Assembly (NCBI GenBank): GCA_031261175.1
Contig: JAISJW010000022.1
Span: forward strand, 1 to 64,000
Source: Lactobacillales bacterium
GTDB taxonomy: Bacteria; Bacillota; Bacilli; Lactobacillales; Streptococcaceae
Reading direction: 5' to 3'
Length of the DNA: 64,000 bases
Positions 46,787 through 56,475 of this stretch are shown piece by piece; position 1 is the first letter of the stretch; the number at the start of each line of letters is the position of its first letter. The notes beneath the pieces are model-generated. The model saw only the letters and a program-made list of their open reading frames with translations, had not been told where the DNA came from and ran no database searches. A program made the position numbers and the translations under genes.

Positions 46787-47596
46787 ATGTACGAAGATCT
46801 TACAGCAATAAATATTATTTACGATATAGCAGCAAGGGCGCGGAAACCTTACATCTATACCGGAGTCAGCGCCTGTGCGCTTTTAAAACTGCCGATTTTT
46901 GATCGTTTTAATTACCGCAAGCCACGCGTGATAGGTGGTTCGCGCGGCAAAAATGCCAACGTTAAGTGTTTCTCTCCAACACTGTTTAACAAAAACGAAC
47001 AACTTAATGCCAAACTGAATTACACATGTGCTAATTATCTAAAAATCATTTTGGATGCCGGAAAAGAATTTTCAGCAGTTGGTTTGATAATTTTAATTAG
47101 TCATTGTCTTTTTAAGTGCCACGTTTCTCACGAAGAACTTAAACGCTTTATCGAAAATAATAAAAGTGTGCGCGGGATGAGCAACCTTCGAAAAGTTCTC
47201 CCCTTTGTCAGCGACGGCGATGAATCACCCTACGAAACGCTCGTCAGGCTAGCTATTTATTTGCTTGGCTACGAAGATCCAATCCAGCAATTGCCTTTTT
47301 ATGAGAACGGGCGATATGTCGGCCGGATTGATTTCTTTTGGCAAACTCGCAAAGGTCGGATGGCATTCGAGACCGACGGCGCCGATAAAGGTAAAGATCC
47401 CGATTATTACGAGAGGGAACGCCTGCGCCAAGCTACGCTGGAGAAGCAAGGATATAAAGTTTATCGCATGATGTACAAACAATTAACTCGGAATGAACTT
47501 CCAGAACTTTTAGAAGCTATGGGAGTGCGAAAAGCACGAAAACCACCTAGAAAATTGCCAATAATCAACGGTTTAAAAAACACTAATCGCTTTTAA
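46787..47596 (+). CDS. DUF559/AbiEi-like endonuclease-fold protein 1
   Basis: A 269-aa protein. The N-terminal part (1-130) is of the AbiEi-like helical type; the C-terminal part has a PD-(D/E)XK layout: E150 in ESPYETLVRLA, D182 in GRIDFFW, E195-x-D197 in FETDGADKG, then RQATLEKQGYKVYRM. Such proteins are frequent in actinobacteria and often called endonuclease-domain proteins; their function is unproven. The start is ATG behind GAGGT. The last codons (TNRF, stop) lie within the inverted repeat at 47583. Confidence 0.72.
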   Translation: MYEDLTAINIIYDIAARARKPYIYTGVSACALLKLPIFDRFNYRKPRVIGGSRGKNANVKCFSPTLFNKNEQLNAKLNYTCANYLKIILDAGKEFSAVGLIILISHCLFKCHVSHEELKRFIENNKSVRGMSNLRKVLPFVSDGDESPYETLVRLAIYLLGYEDPIQQLPFYENGRYVGRIDFFWQTRKGRMAFETDGADKGKDPDYYERERLRQATLEKQGYKVYRMMYKQLTRNELPELLEAMGVRKARKPPRKLPIINGLKNTNRF

Positions 47597-47655
47597 GCCG
47601 TTTTTGTTGCAATCCGAGGTGCGAATTGCAACAAAAACGGCTTAAAAGTGATTAG
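47583..47655. repeat. long inverted repeat, family A copy 3
   Basis: CTAATCGCTTTTAAGCCGTT… and complement. The inner arm is TTGTTGCAATCC instead of TTGGGACAATTC, changed on both sides. It supplies the stop codon of the upstream gene. Confidence 0.9.
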
Positions 47656-47674
47656 GCTATTACAAACAAGAAAG

Positions 47675-47702
47675 AAAGCGAGCCGCCCGAAGGTGACTCG
47701 CT
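47675..47702 (-). terminator. terminator of xfp
   Basis: On the minus strand AGCGAGTCACC, TTCGGG, CGGCTCGCTTTCTTT. Confidence 0.7.
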
Positions 47703-47713
47703 CGCAATTGGAA

Positions 47714-50053
47714 TTATGACCAGACCCATTCTTGTACTTCCGCGATGTCATCGCCGTTTTGGCGGATGTAATCGTGGTGGTACTGAAGGATTTCGTCCAT
47801 TTCTGGGAATTCTTTACCGTACACGTTTTTGACGATGTCTTTCGCCAAGTGGAAACGGTCAAGTTCAGAGTATACGCGCATATCGAACGGCGTAGTGATG
47901 TCGCCGTTTTCGCGGTAGCCGTGGATCATCACATTGTGATTGTGGCGTAGGAAGAAGATATCGCGAATCATATTTTCGTAGCCGTGGAACGCGAACAAGA
48001 CAGGTTTGTCAGTCGTGAACAAGGCATCGAAGTCGTCATCAGACAAGCCGCGCGGATCAACTGATGGGTGACGTAATTTCAGGATGTCAACCACGTTGAT
48101 GAAGCGGATTTTCAAGTCTGGATTCGATTTTTTCAGGATTGTAATCGCAGCCAAAGCTTCCAAGTTAGGCTCAGTCCCGGCAGCAGCGATCACCACATCA
48201 GGTTCTTCACCCGCTGGGCAAGTCGAAGCCCAGTCGATTACTTTGTAACCTTCGCGCACTAATTCTTCAGCCTCTTCGACTGAGTAGAATTGGTTACGAG
48301 GGTGTTTCGACGTTACGATCAAGTTAATCAAGCCGCGGCTCGAGAACGCTTTATCCATTACAGCTAAAACGCTGTTGGCATCAGCGGGCAAGTACTCGCG
48401 GATAAACTCAGGTTTTTTCTCGCTTAAGTGAGTCAAAAGACCTGGATCTTGGTGAGTGTAGCCGTTGTGGTCTTGTTGGAACACAGTCGAAGTTGCAACG
48501 ACGTTCAATGATGGATAATCGTTACGCCAAGGTTGTTCTTTGGCTTTACGCAACCATTTGAAGTGTTGAGTCAACATTGAATCCACCACGCGCAAGAATG
48601 CTTCGTATGAGTGGAAGAATCCGTGGCGTCCTGTCAACACGTAAGTTTCAAGGAAACCTTCACATTGGTGTTCCGAAAGTTGTGAGTCGATCACGCGACC
48701 TGAGTGTGAAATCCACTCGTCAGTCTTCGGATCAATCGCTTCCATCCATTGACGGTTAGTCACTTCGAAGACCGCGTTCAGGCGGTTTGACTTCGCTTCG
48801 TCCGGACCGAAAATGCGGAAGTTATCCGGGTTATTCTTCACGATATCGCGAGCGTATTCCCCGAACGTAATCATATCTTGGGCAATTTTAACCCCTGGCG
48901 CGTCGAATTTCAACGCGTTGTTGCGCCAATCTGGCAAGTTCAAAGGACGCGGGTTGATACCACCGTTTGTGATCGGGTTCATACCCATCCGTTTGTTACC
49001 TTTTGGTGCAATCTCAGCGATTTCTTTCACTAATTTACCATCAGAGGTGAACAGTTCAGAAGGGTTGTAAGATTGTAACCAGTTTTCAAGGTGATCGATG
49101 TGTTCCATGTGGTGTGCATCCACAGGGATTGGCACTTGGTGAGCGCGCCAGTTACCTTCGATTGGTTCGCCGTCCCATGCTTTAGGACCGCCCCAACCTT
49201 TCGGTGTGCGCACGATCATTACAGGCCAAGCGGGCAATTCTGCGTCGCTAGCTTCACCGCGACGTGCTTTTTCTTGAATCGCTTTGATTTTTTCAATCGC
49301 TTCGTCAAGTTTAGCAGCCATTTGCGGGTGAACGCTAGCTGGATCTGTTCCTTCAACGAATAATGGATCCCAGCCTAAACCTTTGAAGTAAAGAGTCAAA
49401 TCAGCGTTGCTCTTACGTTGGAAGATTGTTGGATTTGAGATTTTACCACCGTTGATGTAGATCATTGGTAGGACTGCACCGTCAGTTACTGGGTTGATGA
49501 AGACGTTTGAGAACCAACCAGCATTCAAAGGGCCAGTTTCAGCTTCACCATCACCGATAACACAAGCGGCGATAACGTCTGGGTTATCTAGGATAGCACC
49601 AGTCGCGTGACTCAAAGCGTAGCCTAATTCTCCACCTTCGTGGATTGAACCTGGCGTTTCGGGAGCCGCGTGACTTGCCACCCCACCAGGCCAAGAGAAT
49701 TGGCGATATAGTTTGATTAAGCCCGGAACGTCTTGGGTGATGTGCGGGATTAATTCTGTGTAGCTGCCGTCAAGGTAGGCGTTTGAGACCATTACTTGCC
49801 CGCCGTGACCTGGGCCTGACATGTAGAACGCGTTCAAATCGTATTTGTTGATGACGCGGTTCATATGGGCGTAGATGAAGTTTTGGCCTGAGATTGTACC
49901 CCAGTGGCCGATTGGGTGATTCTTAACGTCTTCAGCTGTTAAAGGCGTTTGCAAAAGCGGGTTGTTGCGTAAGTATAACTGACCAACCGAGATGAAATCG
50001 GCGGCGCGCCACCAGGCGTCAACCTTGGCTAGGTATTCTTTTGAATCGAACAT
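47714..50053 (-). CDS. xfp: xylulose-5-phosphate/fructose-6-phosphate phosphoketolase
   Basis: A 779-aa thiamine-diphosphate enzyme that cleaves xylulose-5-phosphate to acetyl phosphate and glyceraldehyde-3-phosphate. Motifs: [26 protein letters not shown], and [12 protein letters not shown] for ThDP/Mg binding; the length is normal. Its start overlaps the xylB stop (TAATG), so xylulokinase feeds it directly. Dual activity on fructose-6-phosphate cannot be read from sequence. Confidence 0.96.
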   Translation of the reverse strand: MFDSKEYLAKVDAWWRAADFISVGQLYLRNNPLLQTPLTAEDVKNHPIGHWGTISGQNFIYAHMNRVINKYDLNAFYMSGPGHGGQVMVSNAYLDGSYTELIPHITQDVPGLIKLYRQFSWPGGVASHAAPETPGSIHEGGELGYALSHATGAILDNPDVIAACVIGDGEAETGPLNAGWFSNVFINPVTDGAVLPMIYINGGKISNPTIFQRKSNADLTLYFKGLGWDPLFVEGTDPASVHPQMAAKLDEAIEKIKAIQEKARRGEASDAELPAWPVMIVRTPKGWGGPKAWDGEPIEGNWRAHQVPIPVDAHHMEHIDHLENWLQSYNPSELFTSDGKLVKEIAEIAPKGNKRMGMNPITNGGINPRPLNLPDWRNNALKFDAPGVKIAQDMITFGEYARDIVKNNPDNFRIFGPDEAKSNRLNAVFEVTNRQWMEAIDPKTDEWISHSGRVIDSQLSEHQCEGFLETYVLTGRHGFFHSYEAFLRVVDSMLTQHFKWLRKAKEQPWRNDYPSLNVVATSTVFQQDHNGYTHQDPGLLTHLSEKKPEFIREYLPADANSVLAVMDKAFSSRGLINLIVTSKHPRNQFYSVEEAEELVREGYKVIDWASTCPAGEEPDVVIAAAGTEPNLEALAAITILKKSNPDLKIRFINVVDILKLRHPSVDPRGLSDDDFDALFTTDKPVLFAFHGYENMIRDIFFLRHNHNVMIHGYRENGDITTPFDMRVYSELDRFHLAKDIVKNVYGKEFPEMDEILQYHHDYIRQNGDDIAEVQEWVWS

Positions 50054-51549
50054 TAAAATTCTCCTTGCAATTCGTGCGAAATTTCTTTAGTTGCGTCGTA
50101 AGCTTTAGCGTAGATGCTGTACATTTTTTCGTAAGTTGCAACATTTGCAGCTTTCGGAGTGTATTCGTAGTCTTTGTATTTAACGAAAGTCGCAGCGCAA
50201 TCTTCCGCCGTCGCAAACCAACCAGCGCCCATAGCAGCTAGCATCGCAGCCCCTTGACCAGGACCTTGCTCAACAGTCAACGTCACGATCGAAGCGTTGA
50301 AAATATCAGCTTGCATTTGCAACCAATCAGGGTTTTTAGCACCACCACCGACTGAGATAATCTTAGTAAATTTCTTACCGGCAATTCTCTCCATCAAGGC
50401 TTGCGAATCTTTCAATGAGAAAGTGATCCCTTCAAGGACAGCGCGCGCAAAGTGTTTGCGTTCGTGGTGAGTATCAATTCCAAGGAATGAACCGCGGATT
50501 TGCGCATCAGGGTGAGGAGTACGTTCACCAACGATGTAAGGCGTGAAAATCAGACCGTCGCTACCAGGAGCAACCGTGTAAATTTCGTCCAAAGCCTTGT
50601 AAGATTCGCCCGGAGCGAACGTGTTCAAGAACCAATCAAGCGAGTTCCCTGCGGCAAGTGTAACACCCATCGAGTAGTAAGAGTTATCCACAACGTGGTT
50701 GAACAAGTGAGGAAGTCCGCCGTAAGATTTTTCAGCAGACGGTTCGAACGCGCCGAACACACCACTTGTCCCGATCGAAGCCCAACCGATACCATCTTTA
50801 ACGATCCCAGCACCTAGTGCAGCACAAGCGTTATCAGCTCCGCCGGCAAACACTGGAACAGTATTAGTGATGCCGAAACGTTCGCGAAGTTCAGCTTTCA
50901 ATTCGCCGACTTTACCGCTTCCGCTTGTAAGTTGCGGGAAGATTTCGCGAGGAATATTGAACTTATCAGCGATAGGCCAAGCCCAATCGCTTTTTTCTAG
51001 GTCTAATAATAGAGTTCCAGCCGCATCAGAGTAGTCACTCCAAAGTTCGCCAGTCATCCAGAAACCTAGGTAATCTTTTGGTAACATGAAGTGTTTTACG
51101 TTAGCCCAAACTGCTGGTTCGTTCTTTTGTAACCAAAGCATTTTCGGTAAAGTGAAACCTTCCAAAGCGATGTTTTTAGTCAAGTCTTTAACTAAATCAC
51201 CAGCTTCAGCCATGATTGTTTTACATTCTTCAGTTGTGCGCACGTCGTTCCATAAAATAGCCGGATACAAAGGTTTTTTGTCTTCGCCTAAGATTACAAG
51301 TGAGTGCATTTGCCCAGAGAATGAGATCCCTTCAAGGCGCGAGCCGAAGTCAGGGACTTTCAAGCTCATTTCAGTTAAGACGATTTCAGCGGCTGTGATC
51401 CAGAATTCTGGGCGTTGTTCGCTGTAACCTGGTTTAGGTGTGTCCAACCCGTATTCAGCGGCGTATGTGAAAATCACTTCGCCGTTTTTGTCCATCAAAA
51501 GACCTTTTAACGAGCTAGTTCCTAAGTCGATACCTAATACATATGACAT
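50053..51549 (-). CDS. xylB: xylulokinase
   Basis: A 498-aa FGGY kinase that phosphorylates D-xylulose. The N-terminal [16 protein letters not shown], the substrate-site SGQMHSLV and the ATP-site [18 protein letters not shown] identify it. It has an AAGGAGA ribosome site, lies 65 bp after xylA and overlaps xfp. Confidence 0.95.
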   Translation of the reverse strand: MSYVLGIDLGTSSLKGLLMDKNGEVIFTYAAEYGLDTPKPGYSEQRPEFWITAAEIVLTEMSLKVPDFGSRLEGISFSGQMHSLVILGEDKKPLYPAILWNDVRTTEECKTIMAEAGDLVKDLTKNIALEGFTLPKMLWLQKNEPAVWANVKHFMLPKDYLGFWMTGELWSDYSDAAGTLLLDLEKSDWAWPIADKFNIPREIFPQLTSGSGKVGELKAELRERFGITNTVPVFAGGADNACAALGAGIVKDGIGWASIGTSGVFGAFEPSAEKSYGGLPHLFNHVVDNSYYSMGVTLAAGNSLDWFLNTFAPGESYKALDEIYTVAPGSDGLIFTPYIVGERTPHPDAQIRGSFLGIDTHHERKHFARAVLEGITFSLKDSQALMERIAGKKFTKIISVGGGAKNPDWLQMQADIFNASIVTLTVEQGPGQGAAMLAAMGAGWFATAEDCAATFVKYKDYEYTPKAANVATYEKMYSIYAKAYDATKEISHELQGEF

Positions 51550-51614
51550 TTGTTCGTTCTCCTTATATTAGTAAGAGGCCGCAGGCAATTGCCCACAGCC
51601 CCTCAAATTTTTTA

Positions 51615-52931
51615 TTATTTTGCTAAGTAGTCATTGAATACGTTTTGGTAGTATTCGATGTGGTTAGATTCAAGAGTGATATCGTCGCCGTTTTCAAGAG
51701 CCCAAGCAGTAAGTGATTTAAGATCAGTTTTACCAGCACGGATGTCTTGTCCAAGAGCGCCTTTCCATGAAGCGTAACGTTCAGCTTCCATGTTTTCGAA
51801 GAATTTGTCTTCAAGCAACGCAGTCGCGTTTTTAAGACCACGGGCAAATGTATCCATACCAGCGATGTGAGCTAGAACTAAGTCGTCCATTTCGATTGAA
51901 GTACGACGTACTTTCGCATCGAAGTTAACTCCACCTTTAGGAAGTCCACCGTTTTCAAGGATTTCAACCATAGCCAACGTTACAGTTGCAACGTCAACTG
52001 GGAATTCGTCAGTATCCCAACCTAAGATAGGGTTACCTTGGTTAGCATCGATAGATCCAAGAGCGTTGAATGTGCGTGCAACGTGTAATTCGTGTTCGAA
52101 TGTGTGACCAGCAAGAGTTGCGTGGTTAGCTTCAATATTCAATTGGAAGTAATCAGTCAAATCGTGTGCTTGCAAGAAGCTCATAGTAGTCGCAGCATCG
52201 AAATCGTATTGGTGAGTAGTTGGTTCTTTTGGTTTAGGCTCAACGAAGAATTGAGGCAAGTGACCGATTTCTTTACCGTAGTCTACAGCCATGTGCCATA
52301 GGTTAGCGATGTTATCTTGTTCGAATTTGATGTCTGTGTTTAATAGACTTTCGTAACCTTCACGGCCTCCCCAGAAGACGTAAGAAGTTCCGTTTAATTT
52401 TTTAGAAAGGTCGATACCTTTTTTAACTTGTGCTGCAGTGTAAGCAAATACTTCAGCTTTATTTGATGAACCAGCACCATTAGCGAAACGAGGGTGGCTG
52501 AAAGCATTGTGAGTGTTCCACAATAATTTGATTCCAGTTTCATCCATTTTTGTTTTGATGTGGTCAGTGATTTCGTCTAAGTTAGCGAACCATTCTTCCA
52601 ATGAATCTCCAGCAGGAGCGATATCAGCATCGTGGAAGCAGAACAATTCAACGCCTAATTTAGTCAATAATTCGAAGAAAGCATCAACACGGTTGTGTGC
52701 TGTTTCCATTGGAGTAGCACCTTCCCAGTTACGAACCATAGTTCCAGCACCAAACGGATCACCACCATCAGCAGTCATTGTGTGCCAGTAGCAGATTGCG
52801 AAACGAAGTTGTTCTTTCATAGTTTTGCCGCCTACGATTGCATCAGCATTGTAGTGACGGAAAGCGTATTTGTTAGTTGTTGTGTTTCCTTCAAAGTTAA
52901 TTGTAGGAATAGTTGGATAGTAAGTAGTCAT
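51615..52931 (-). CDS. xylA: xylose isomerase
   Basis: A 438-aa enzyme of the long (group II) form that converts D-xylose to D-xylulose. The catalytic CFHDAD and FWGGREGYESL are present, as is the metal region NIEANHATLAGHTFEHEL. The gene, like the sugar porter, uses more A/T-ending codons and fewer TCG/CGC codons than its neighbours, from high expression or transfer. A hairpin at about 51570-51605 between xylA and xylB has no U-tail. Confidence 0.97.
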   Translation of the reverse strand: MTTYYPTIPTINFEGNTTTNKYAFRHYNADAIVGGKTMKEQLRFAICYWHTMTADGGDPFGAGTMVRNWEGATPMETAHNRVDAFFELLTKLGVELFCFHDADIAPAGDSLEEWFANLDEITDHIKTKMDETGIKLLWNTHNAFSHPRFANGAGSSNKAEVFAYTAAQVKKGIDLSKKLNGTSYVFWGGREGYESLLNTDIKFEQDNIANLWHMAVDYGKEIGHLPQFFVEPKPKEPTTHQYDFDAATTMSFLQAHDLTDYFQLNIEANHATLAGHTFEHELHVARTFNALGSIDANQGNPILGWDTDEFPVDVATVTLAMVEILENGGLPKGGVNFDAKVRRTSIEMDDLVLAHIAGMDTFARGLKNATALLEDKFFENMEAERYASWKGALGQDIRAGKTDLKSLTAWALENGDDITLESNHIEYYQNVFNDYLAK

Positions 52932-52985
52932 TTTGTTGTAATTCTCCTTTTTATTTTGTATGACAATTTTTTATAACAAAAGTTT

Positions 52986-53000
52986 GTTTACAGTCGAACG
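52986..53000. promoter_or_regulatory. putative xyl operator 1
   Basis: GTTTACAGTCGAACG upstream of xylA. The same 15-mer with one change occurs in inverted orientation upstream of the sugar porter (54514-54528). Possible site for a XylR-type repressor not found in the window. Confidence 0.5.
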
Positions 53001-53019
53001 CGTTTGAGCCGCGTTGTTT

Positions 53020-53048
53020 TCCGGGTTTAATTGCCCGGGTTTTTTTAA
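53020..53048 (+). terminator. plus-strand hairpin with T-run near the porter gene end
   Basis: CCGGG, TTTAATTG, CCCGG, then TTTTTTT reading on the plus strand, although the flanking genes are on the minus strand. It could stop antisense transcription or act as an mRNA-end structure. Confidence 0.4.
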
Positions 53049-53052
53049 TCTC

Positions 53053-54468
53053 TTATAGTGAGTTTGATTTGCTGCGAAGGCTTGCTTCGATTTCTTCTAG
53101 CGATTTACCTTTTGTTTCCGGTACGAAGAATTTCGTGAATAGGATACAAACGATACAACAAGCGCCGAAGATGAACCATCCGCGGTAAAGCGTGTCAGTT
53201 GTTCCGTCAGCTTTTTGCGAGATGATGATTGGTGCTAGCGTCATTAGGACACCGTTGGCGATCCAGTTGACGAAAGTTGCGACTGATGATCCGACACCAC
53301 GTACTTGTAGTGGGAAGATTTCGCCGATTGTGTTCCAGATGATTGGGCCCCATGAGAATGCGAAACCGATCATGTAGATGATAACTAGAGCAACTTGAAC
53401 TAGACCAGGTAAGTTGATGATGTGTAATTTAGAATCAGCAAGACCTAGAAGTAATACTGAAACTCCCATTACAACCGCACCAGCGTAAAGTAGTGAGCGG
53501 TTTTTGAATTTAGGCATTACCGCAACACCGATACCAGTGGCGATAACGTTGGCAACTCCAAACACAACAGCCCATAATTGATTGTATTCTAAGGCTGCGA
53601 TAGTTCCGGCAGTTCCGTGGAAAGGCATGATGCCCGCCGCTACAACTGGACCGTAGTAGAAGATTAGGTTACAACCAACGAATTGTTGTAAGAATGCAAG
53701 ACCACAAGCAGCGATAAGCGCTGGGCGAGCAACTTTGAACAATGTAACGAAGCCAGCTGTTTTTTCTTGAGCCATCAATTCGATGTCTGCAATTTCAGTT
53801 TCAACTTCAGCAGTGTTGTTGTGACGTAAGTGCATTAGGACTTCGCGTGCTTTTTCTGTGTTACCTTGTTTAACTAAGAAACGAGGTGACTCAGGCACGA
53901 ATGTAGCACCAGCTAATAGAACTAGCGCTGGAACCGCTGCGAAACCTAACATCAATTGCCAGTTTTGGAAACCAGCAACTGTAGTAACTGGGATGAAGAT
54001 GTAGTCGATTACGTAAGCTACGCAAAGACCAGCGATGATGAAGAATTGGAACATTGTAGCGTAAGTACCGCGCGATTTTGATGGAACCAATTCCGCGATG
54101 TAGCTTGGTACGATTGCAGATGCGATACCGATACCGCAACCTAGCACGACGCGCCAGAATACTAAGAATGTGAACGTAGTTACGAATCCGCAGGCAAGTG
54201 CTCCAACGAAGAAGATGATTGCTGCTGAGACTAATAATTTTTTACGTCCGAATTTATCAGATAGTTTTCCGACGATCAAGGCTGCAAATGCTGAACCGAA
54301 TAGAACGGCACTTGTCATGAATCCTTGCATTGCTTCTGTGTAGCTTCCGTTTTGTTCCATGAACTGACGGATCGGAGTCATTGCTCCTGAGATGATACCT
54401 GAATCGATCCCGAAGAGTAATCCTCCAAGGGCGCAGAACAGGTAGATGAAAATCGGTTTAATTTTCAT
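53053..54468 (-). CDS. MFS sugar porter, probably xylose:H+ symporter
   Basis: A 471-aa protein with 12 membrane segments. Sugar-porter signatures: GGLLFGIDSGIISGA, GKLSDKFGRKK, PESPRFLVKQG, QQFVGCNLIFYYG and FVPETKGKSLEEIE. The position upstream of xylA and the shared operator suggest xylose or arabinose. The start at ATG 54468 is behind AAGGAG; the TTG at 54495 is upstream of that site. Confidence 0.9.
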   Translation of the reverse strand: MKIKPIFIYLFCALGGLLFGIDSGIISGAMTPIRQFMEQNGSYTEAMQGFMTSAVLFGSAFAALIVGKLSDKFGRKKLLVSAAIIFFVGALACGFVTTFTFLVFWRVVLGCGIGIASAIVPSYIAELVPSKSRGTYATMFQFFIIAGLCVAYVIDYIFIPVTTVAGFQNWQLMLGFAAVPALVLLAGATFVPESPRFLVKQGNTEKAREVLMHLRHNNTAEVETEIADIELMAQEKTAGFVTLFKVARPALIAACGLAFLQQFVGCNLIFYYGPVVAAGIMPFHGTAGTIAALEYNQLWAVVFGVANVIATGIGVAVMPKFKNRSLLYAGAVVMGVSVLLLGLADSKLHIINLPGLVQVALVIIYMIGFAFSWGPIIWNTIGEIFPLQVRGVGSSVATFVNWIANGVLMTLAPIIISQKADGTTDTLYRGWFIFGACCIVCILFTKFFVPETKGKSLEEIEASLRSKSNSL

Positions 54469-54513
54469 TGCGATTGTTTCTCCTTTTTTAGACAATTTGT
54501 GTTTTTACGACTT

Positions 54514-54539
54514 CGTTTGACTGTAAACGTTTTCGTTTA
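54514..54539. promoter_or_regulatory. putative xyl operator 2 with overlapping cre-like site
   Basis: CGTTTGACTGTAAAC (54514-54528), the inverted twin of the site before xylA. It overlaps CTGTAAACGTTTTCG, a near match to the CcpA cre consensus. Confidence 0.5.
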
Positions 54540-54830
54540 GCAAATAATACACTTTTTACCTTAAGGTTGTATCGGAATTTTTAAGATTCTTAATGTTTTT
54601 TATCGCGTTTGGGGCGTTATAGCTAGACATAGTGGGAAACTATGGACTTTGTGAAATTTTTTTGATTTTTAAGAAAACCCTTACATTTTGTGTAAAGTAT
54701 ATAGTTATATTTTTCTAAAATATAGTGTTATCGCAGTATTATTTGAAGAATCTGTGAAGATTTCCTTTTGTAAAAATGTAAGCGTTCGCATTGTATATTT
54801 TGAACGCGCCCTTTTTTAAAGTATCGCACC
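54540..54830. other. gene-free control region upstream of the sugar porter
   Basis: AT-rich, no ORF. A full match to the cre consensus WTGNAANCGNWNNCW, ATGTAAGCGTTCGCA, is at 54776-54790, about 310 bp upstream of the porter start. Several short TATA-like tracts lie around 54700-54745. No other structure seen. Confidence 0.5.
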
Positions 54831-54867
54831 AAAAAAGCCACCTTCCGCTGTTAAGCGGGAGGTGACT
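54831..54867 (-). terminator. terminator of dps
   Basis: On the minus strand AGTCACCTCCCGCT, TAAC, AGCGGAAGGTGGCTTTTTT, preceded by GGCAAGT as in the pflB terminator. Confidence 0.85.
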
Positions 54868-54886
54868 TGCCTAATTTTTTTAGATT

Positions 54887-55351
54887 TTAAAGGCCCGGAG
54901 CTTTTCCAAGGTGAGCCTCAAGCATCCAGATGGTTTTCTCGATGCCGGCCTTCGCGCCAGTGAACACGTCCGCAGACACGTCATCAGACTCCTCGCCAGC
55001 CACGCGGATTCCCTCAGCGTAGACGTTCGACAAGTAGCGGTAGCCAAGGACAAGCGTCGCCAAGCGGTCGTCGCTCGCGATTTCGAAAGTTCCAGTTTGA
55101 TCCGGAATACGAGTGTTCGCCGCGAATTCGCCAAGCGTTGAGAACGGTGCGCCACCAACTGTGATCAGGCGTTCAGCCACTTCATCAAGTTGAGCGTTGA
55201 CGTCGTCCATCAAATCGTCCATTTTAGGGTGCATAGTTAAGAACCCAGAACCGCGCAGGTACCAGTGTGTTTGGTGAATAACTGCCGAAAATTGCGACAA
55301 ATCAGCCACTAATTGGTTCAAAATTGCTTTTGTTTTTGGATTGTTGTACAT
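54887..55351 (-). CDS. dps: Dps-family ferritin-like DNA-protection protein
   Basis: A 154-aa protein. The intersubunit ferroxidase ligands lie in HQTHWYLRG (near residue 26-34) and DDLMDDVNAQLDEVAERL. The N-terminus is short and without a basic tail, so DNA binding may be weak and iron storage/peroxide protection the main role. Single gene with its own terminator. Confidence 0.93.
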   Translation of the reverse strand: MYNNPKTKAILNQLVADLSQFSAVIHQTHWYLRGSGFLTMHPKMDDLMDDVNAQLDEVAERLITVGGAPFSTLGEFAANTRIPDQTGTFEIASDDRLATLVLGYRYLSNVYAEGIRVAGEESDDVSADVFTGAKAGIEKTIWMLEAHLGKAPGL

Positions 55352-55425
55352 TTTTATTTCCTCTCTGACTTTTAGATTTCTTCACAATTATATATCGGAT
55401 AGCGATTTTTTGCAATGGTAAAGCA

Positions 55426-56115
55426 CTAATTTTTTTGGAAGACCTCATCGGCAAGTGAGAACCTGGGTTCTGTGAGTTTATGGGAACGGATGGGTTTGTT
55501 GTTGACGCGGGTGCCGTTTTTGCTATCGAGATCTTTGAGGAAGAGGCCATCATCGAGGAGCTGGTAGAAGACGTGTTCGAGGCTTATGCTCGGGTTGTCT
55601 TTAATTACGATGTCGTTGTGGGGCGCGCGGCCGATGGTACCAGTTTGGTTGAGGTGGAAGGTTTCGCCGGTTTTGAGTCTTGTTATGGTGGGCGAGAGAT
55701 TTATGGAATTGTCGAGCGGTTTGATTTTCTTGAGTTTCGGCGTTGTTTCCAGCATATAGGTGCCGGGCTCTTTGAATTTCAGCAGGTATGGGAGCTGTCG
55801 TTTGAGGTTGGTTGCGTGTTGGTTATTTTGAATCGGTAGATAGAACGCACGCCCGTCGTCGAAAATGTCGATGATATTGTTTGGGCTGAGCATGTGGCGC
55901 TCGCATTCTTTTTCGAGCTCGGCGATTTTTTCGCGAAGGGCGCGGTAGGTTTTTTCGGTGTAGATTTCGTCGAGGAGCGATTCCGCTGCGCGCCATTCGA
56001 GGTAGACTTGCCCGCGTTTTTTGACGACTTCGAGCGGTGTGAAGAATTTTTGAAACTCGTTGATGGTGGCGAGTTCCTCGTAGTTGATGATTTCTTCGAT
56101 GGCTATTTTTCGCAT
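55426..56115 (-). CDS. FHA-domain protein of the WXG cluster
   Basis: A 229-aa cytoplasmic protein. Residues about 40-80 are helical. The C-terminal FHA (phosphothreonine-binding) domain is at about 155-215: GTIGRAPHNDIVIKD, SLEHV and LKDLDSKNGTRVNN. The start at 56115 (MRKIAIEEII) gives a 13-bp overlap with the preceding gene; the 56148 start lacks support. FHA proteins accompany type VII secretion loci, in which EssC also carries FHA domains; here it is free-standing. The final gene of the cluster. Confidence 0.75.
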   Translation of the reverse strand: MRKIAIEEIINYEELATINEFQKFFTPLEVVKKRGQVYLEWRAAESLLDEIYTEKTYRALREKIAELEKECERHMLSPNNIIDIFDDGRAFYLPIQNNQHATNLKRQLPYLLKFKEPGTYMLETTPKLKKIKPLDNSINLSPTITRLKTGETFHLNQTGTIGRAPHNDIVIKDNPSISLEHVFYQLLDDGLFLKDLDSKNGTRVNNKPIRSHKLTEPRFSLADEVFQKN

Positions 56116-56375
56116 AGGCTGTTGAACTCCCCAATCGCCTCTGCCCAACGATGGCGATAGTTTTCGAGGGCGTTGGTCAGCTTTTCGACTTCTTTTTCAA
56201 GTTTTTGTTGATGGTTTATGAGGTTCGCAAACGCGCGCGTGCTCGCAATTTCAACGTCCATCATTCGGTTGAGCTTCACGATCGCGTTGTAGCACCGCCC
56301 CATCGTGCGGTATTCGCGCGCGATGTTTTGCTGTAGCCGGCTCAGGCGCTCCTCGGTCGCGCGCAGCCTACTCAT
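56103..56375 (-). CDS. small coiled-coil protein of the WXG cluster
   Basis: About 90 aa (94 if started at 56387). It is all helical with heptad character: MSRLRATEERLSRLQQNIAR and HQQKLEKEVEKLTNALENY. It is the size of WXG100/LXG-partner chaperones but has no WXG motif. It overlaps the 35-codon gene upstream and the FHA gene downstream. Function unknown; a secretion partner or chaperone is inferred. Confidence 0.6.
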   Translation of the reverse strand: MSRLRATEERLSRLQQNIAREYRTMGRCYNAIVKLNRMMDVEIASTRAFANLINHQQKLEKEVEKLTNALENYRHRWAEAIGEFNSLCEK

Positions 56376-56475
56376 CTCGCAACGCATATCGCAGCGCCGT
56401 GACTTGCGAGTGGAATTTCGTGCCTTTTAATAGTCTGTCGAGGTCCTCGACATCTAGTCTGATTTGCTTTTTCAT
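56368..56475 (-). CDS. 35-codon ORF joining hydrolase and coiled-coil genes
   Basis: A short frame MKKQIRLDVEDLDRLLKG…LRYALRDE (35 aa). The ATG overlaps the hydrolase stop (ATGA) and the preceding AGGTGAT is a plausible ribosome site; the end overlaps the next gene. The tight coupling and acidic/basic helical composition argue that it is translated. No family recognised. Confidence 0.5.
   Translation of the reverse strand: MKKQIRLDVEDLDRLLKGTKFHSQVTALRYALRDE

Noticed and set aside
51570..51605. Terminator between xylA and xylB
   Set aside because: A hairpin exists but no U-run follows; it is more likely an mRNA-processing or stability element.
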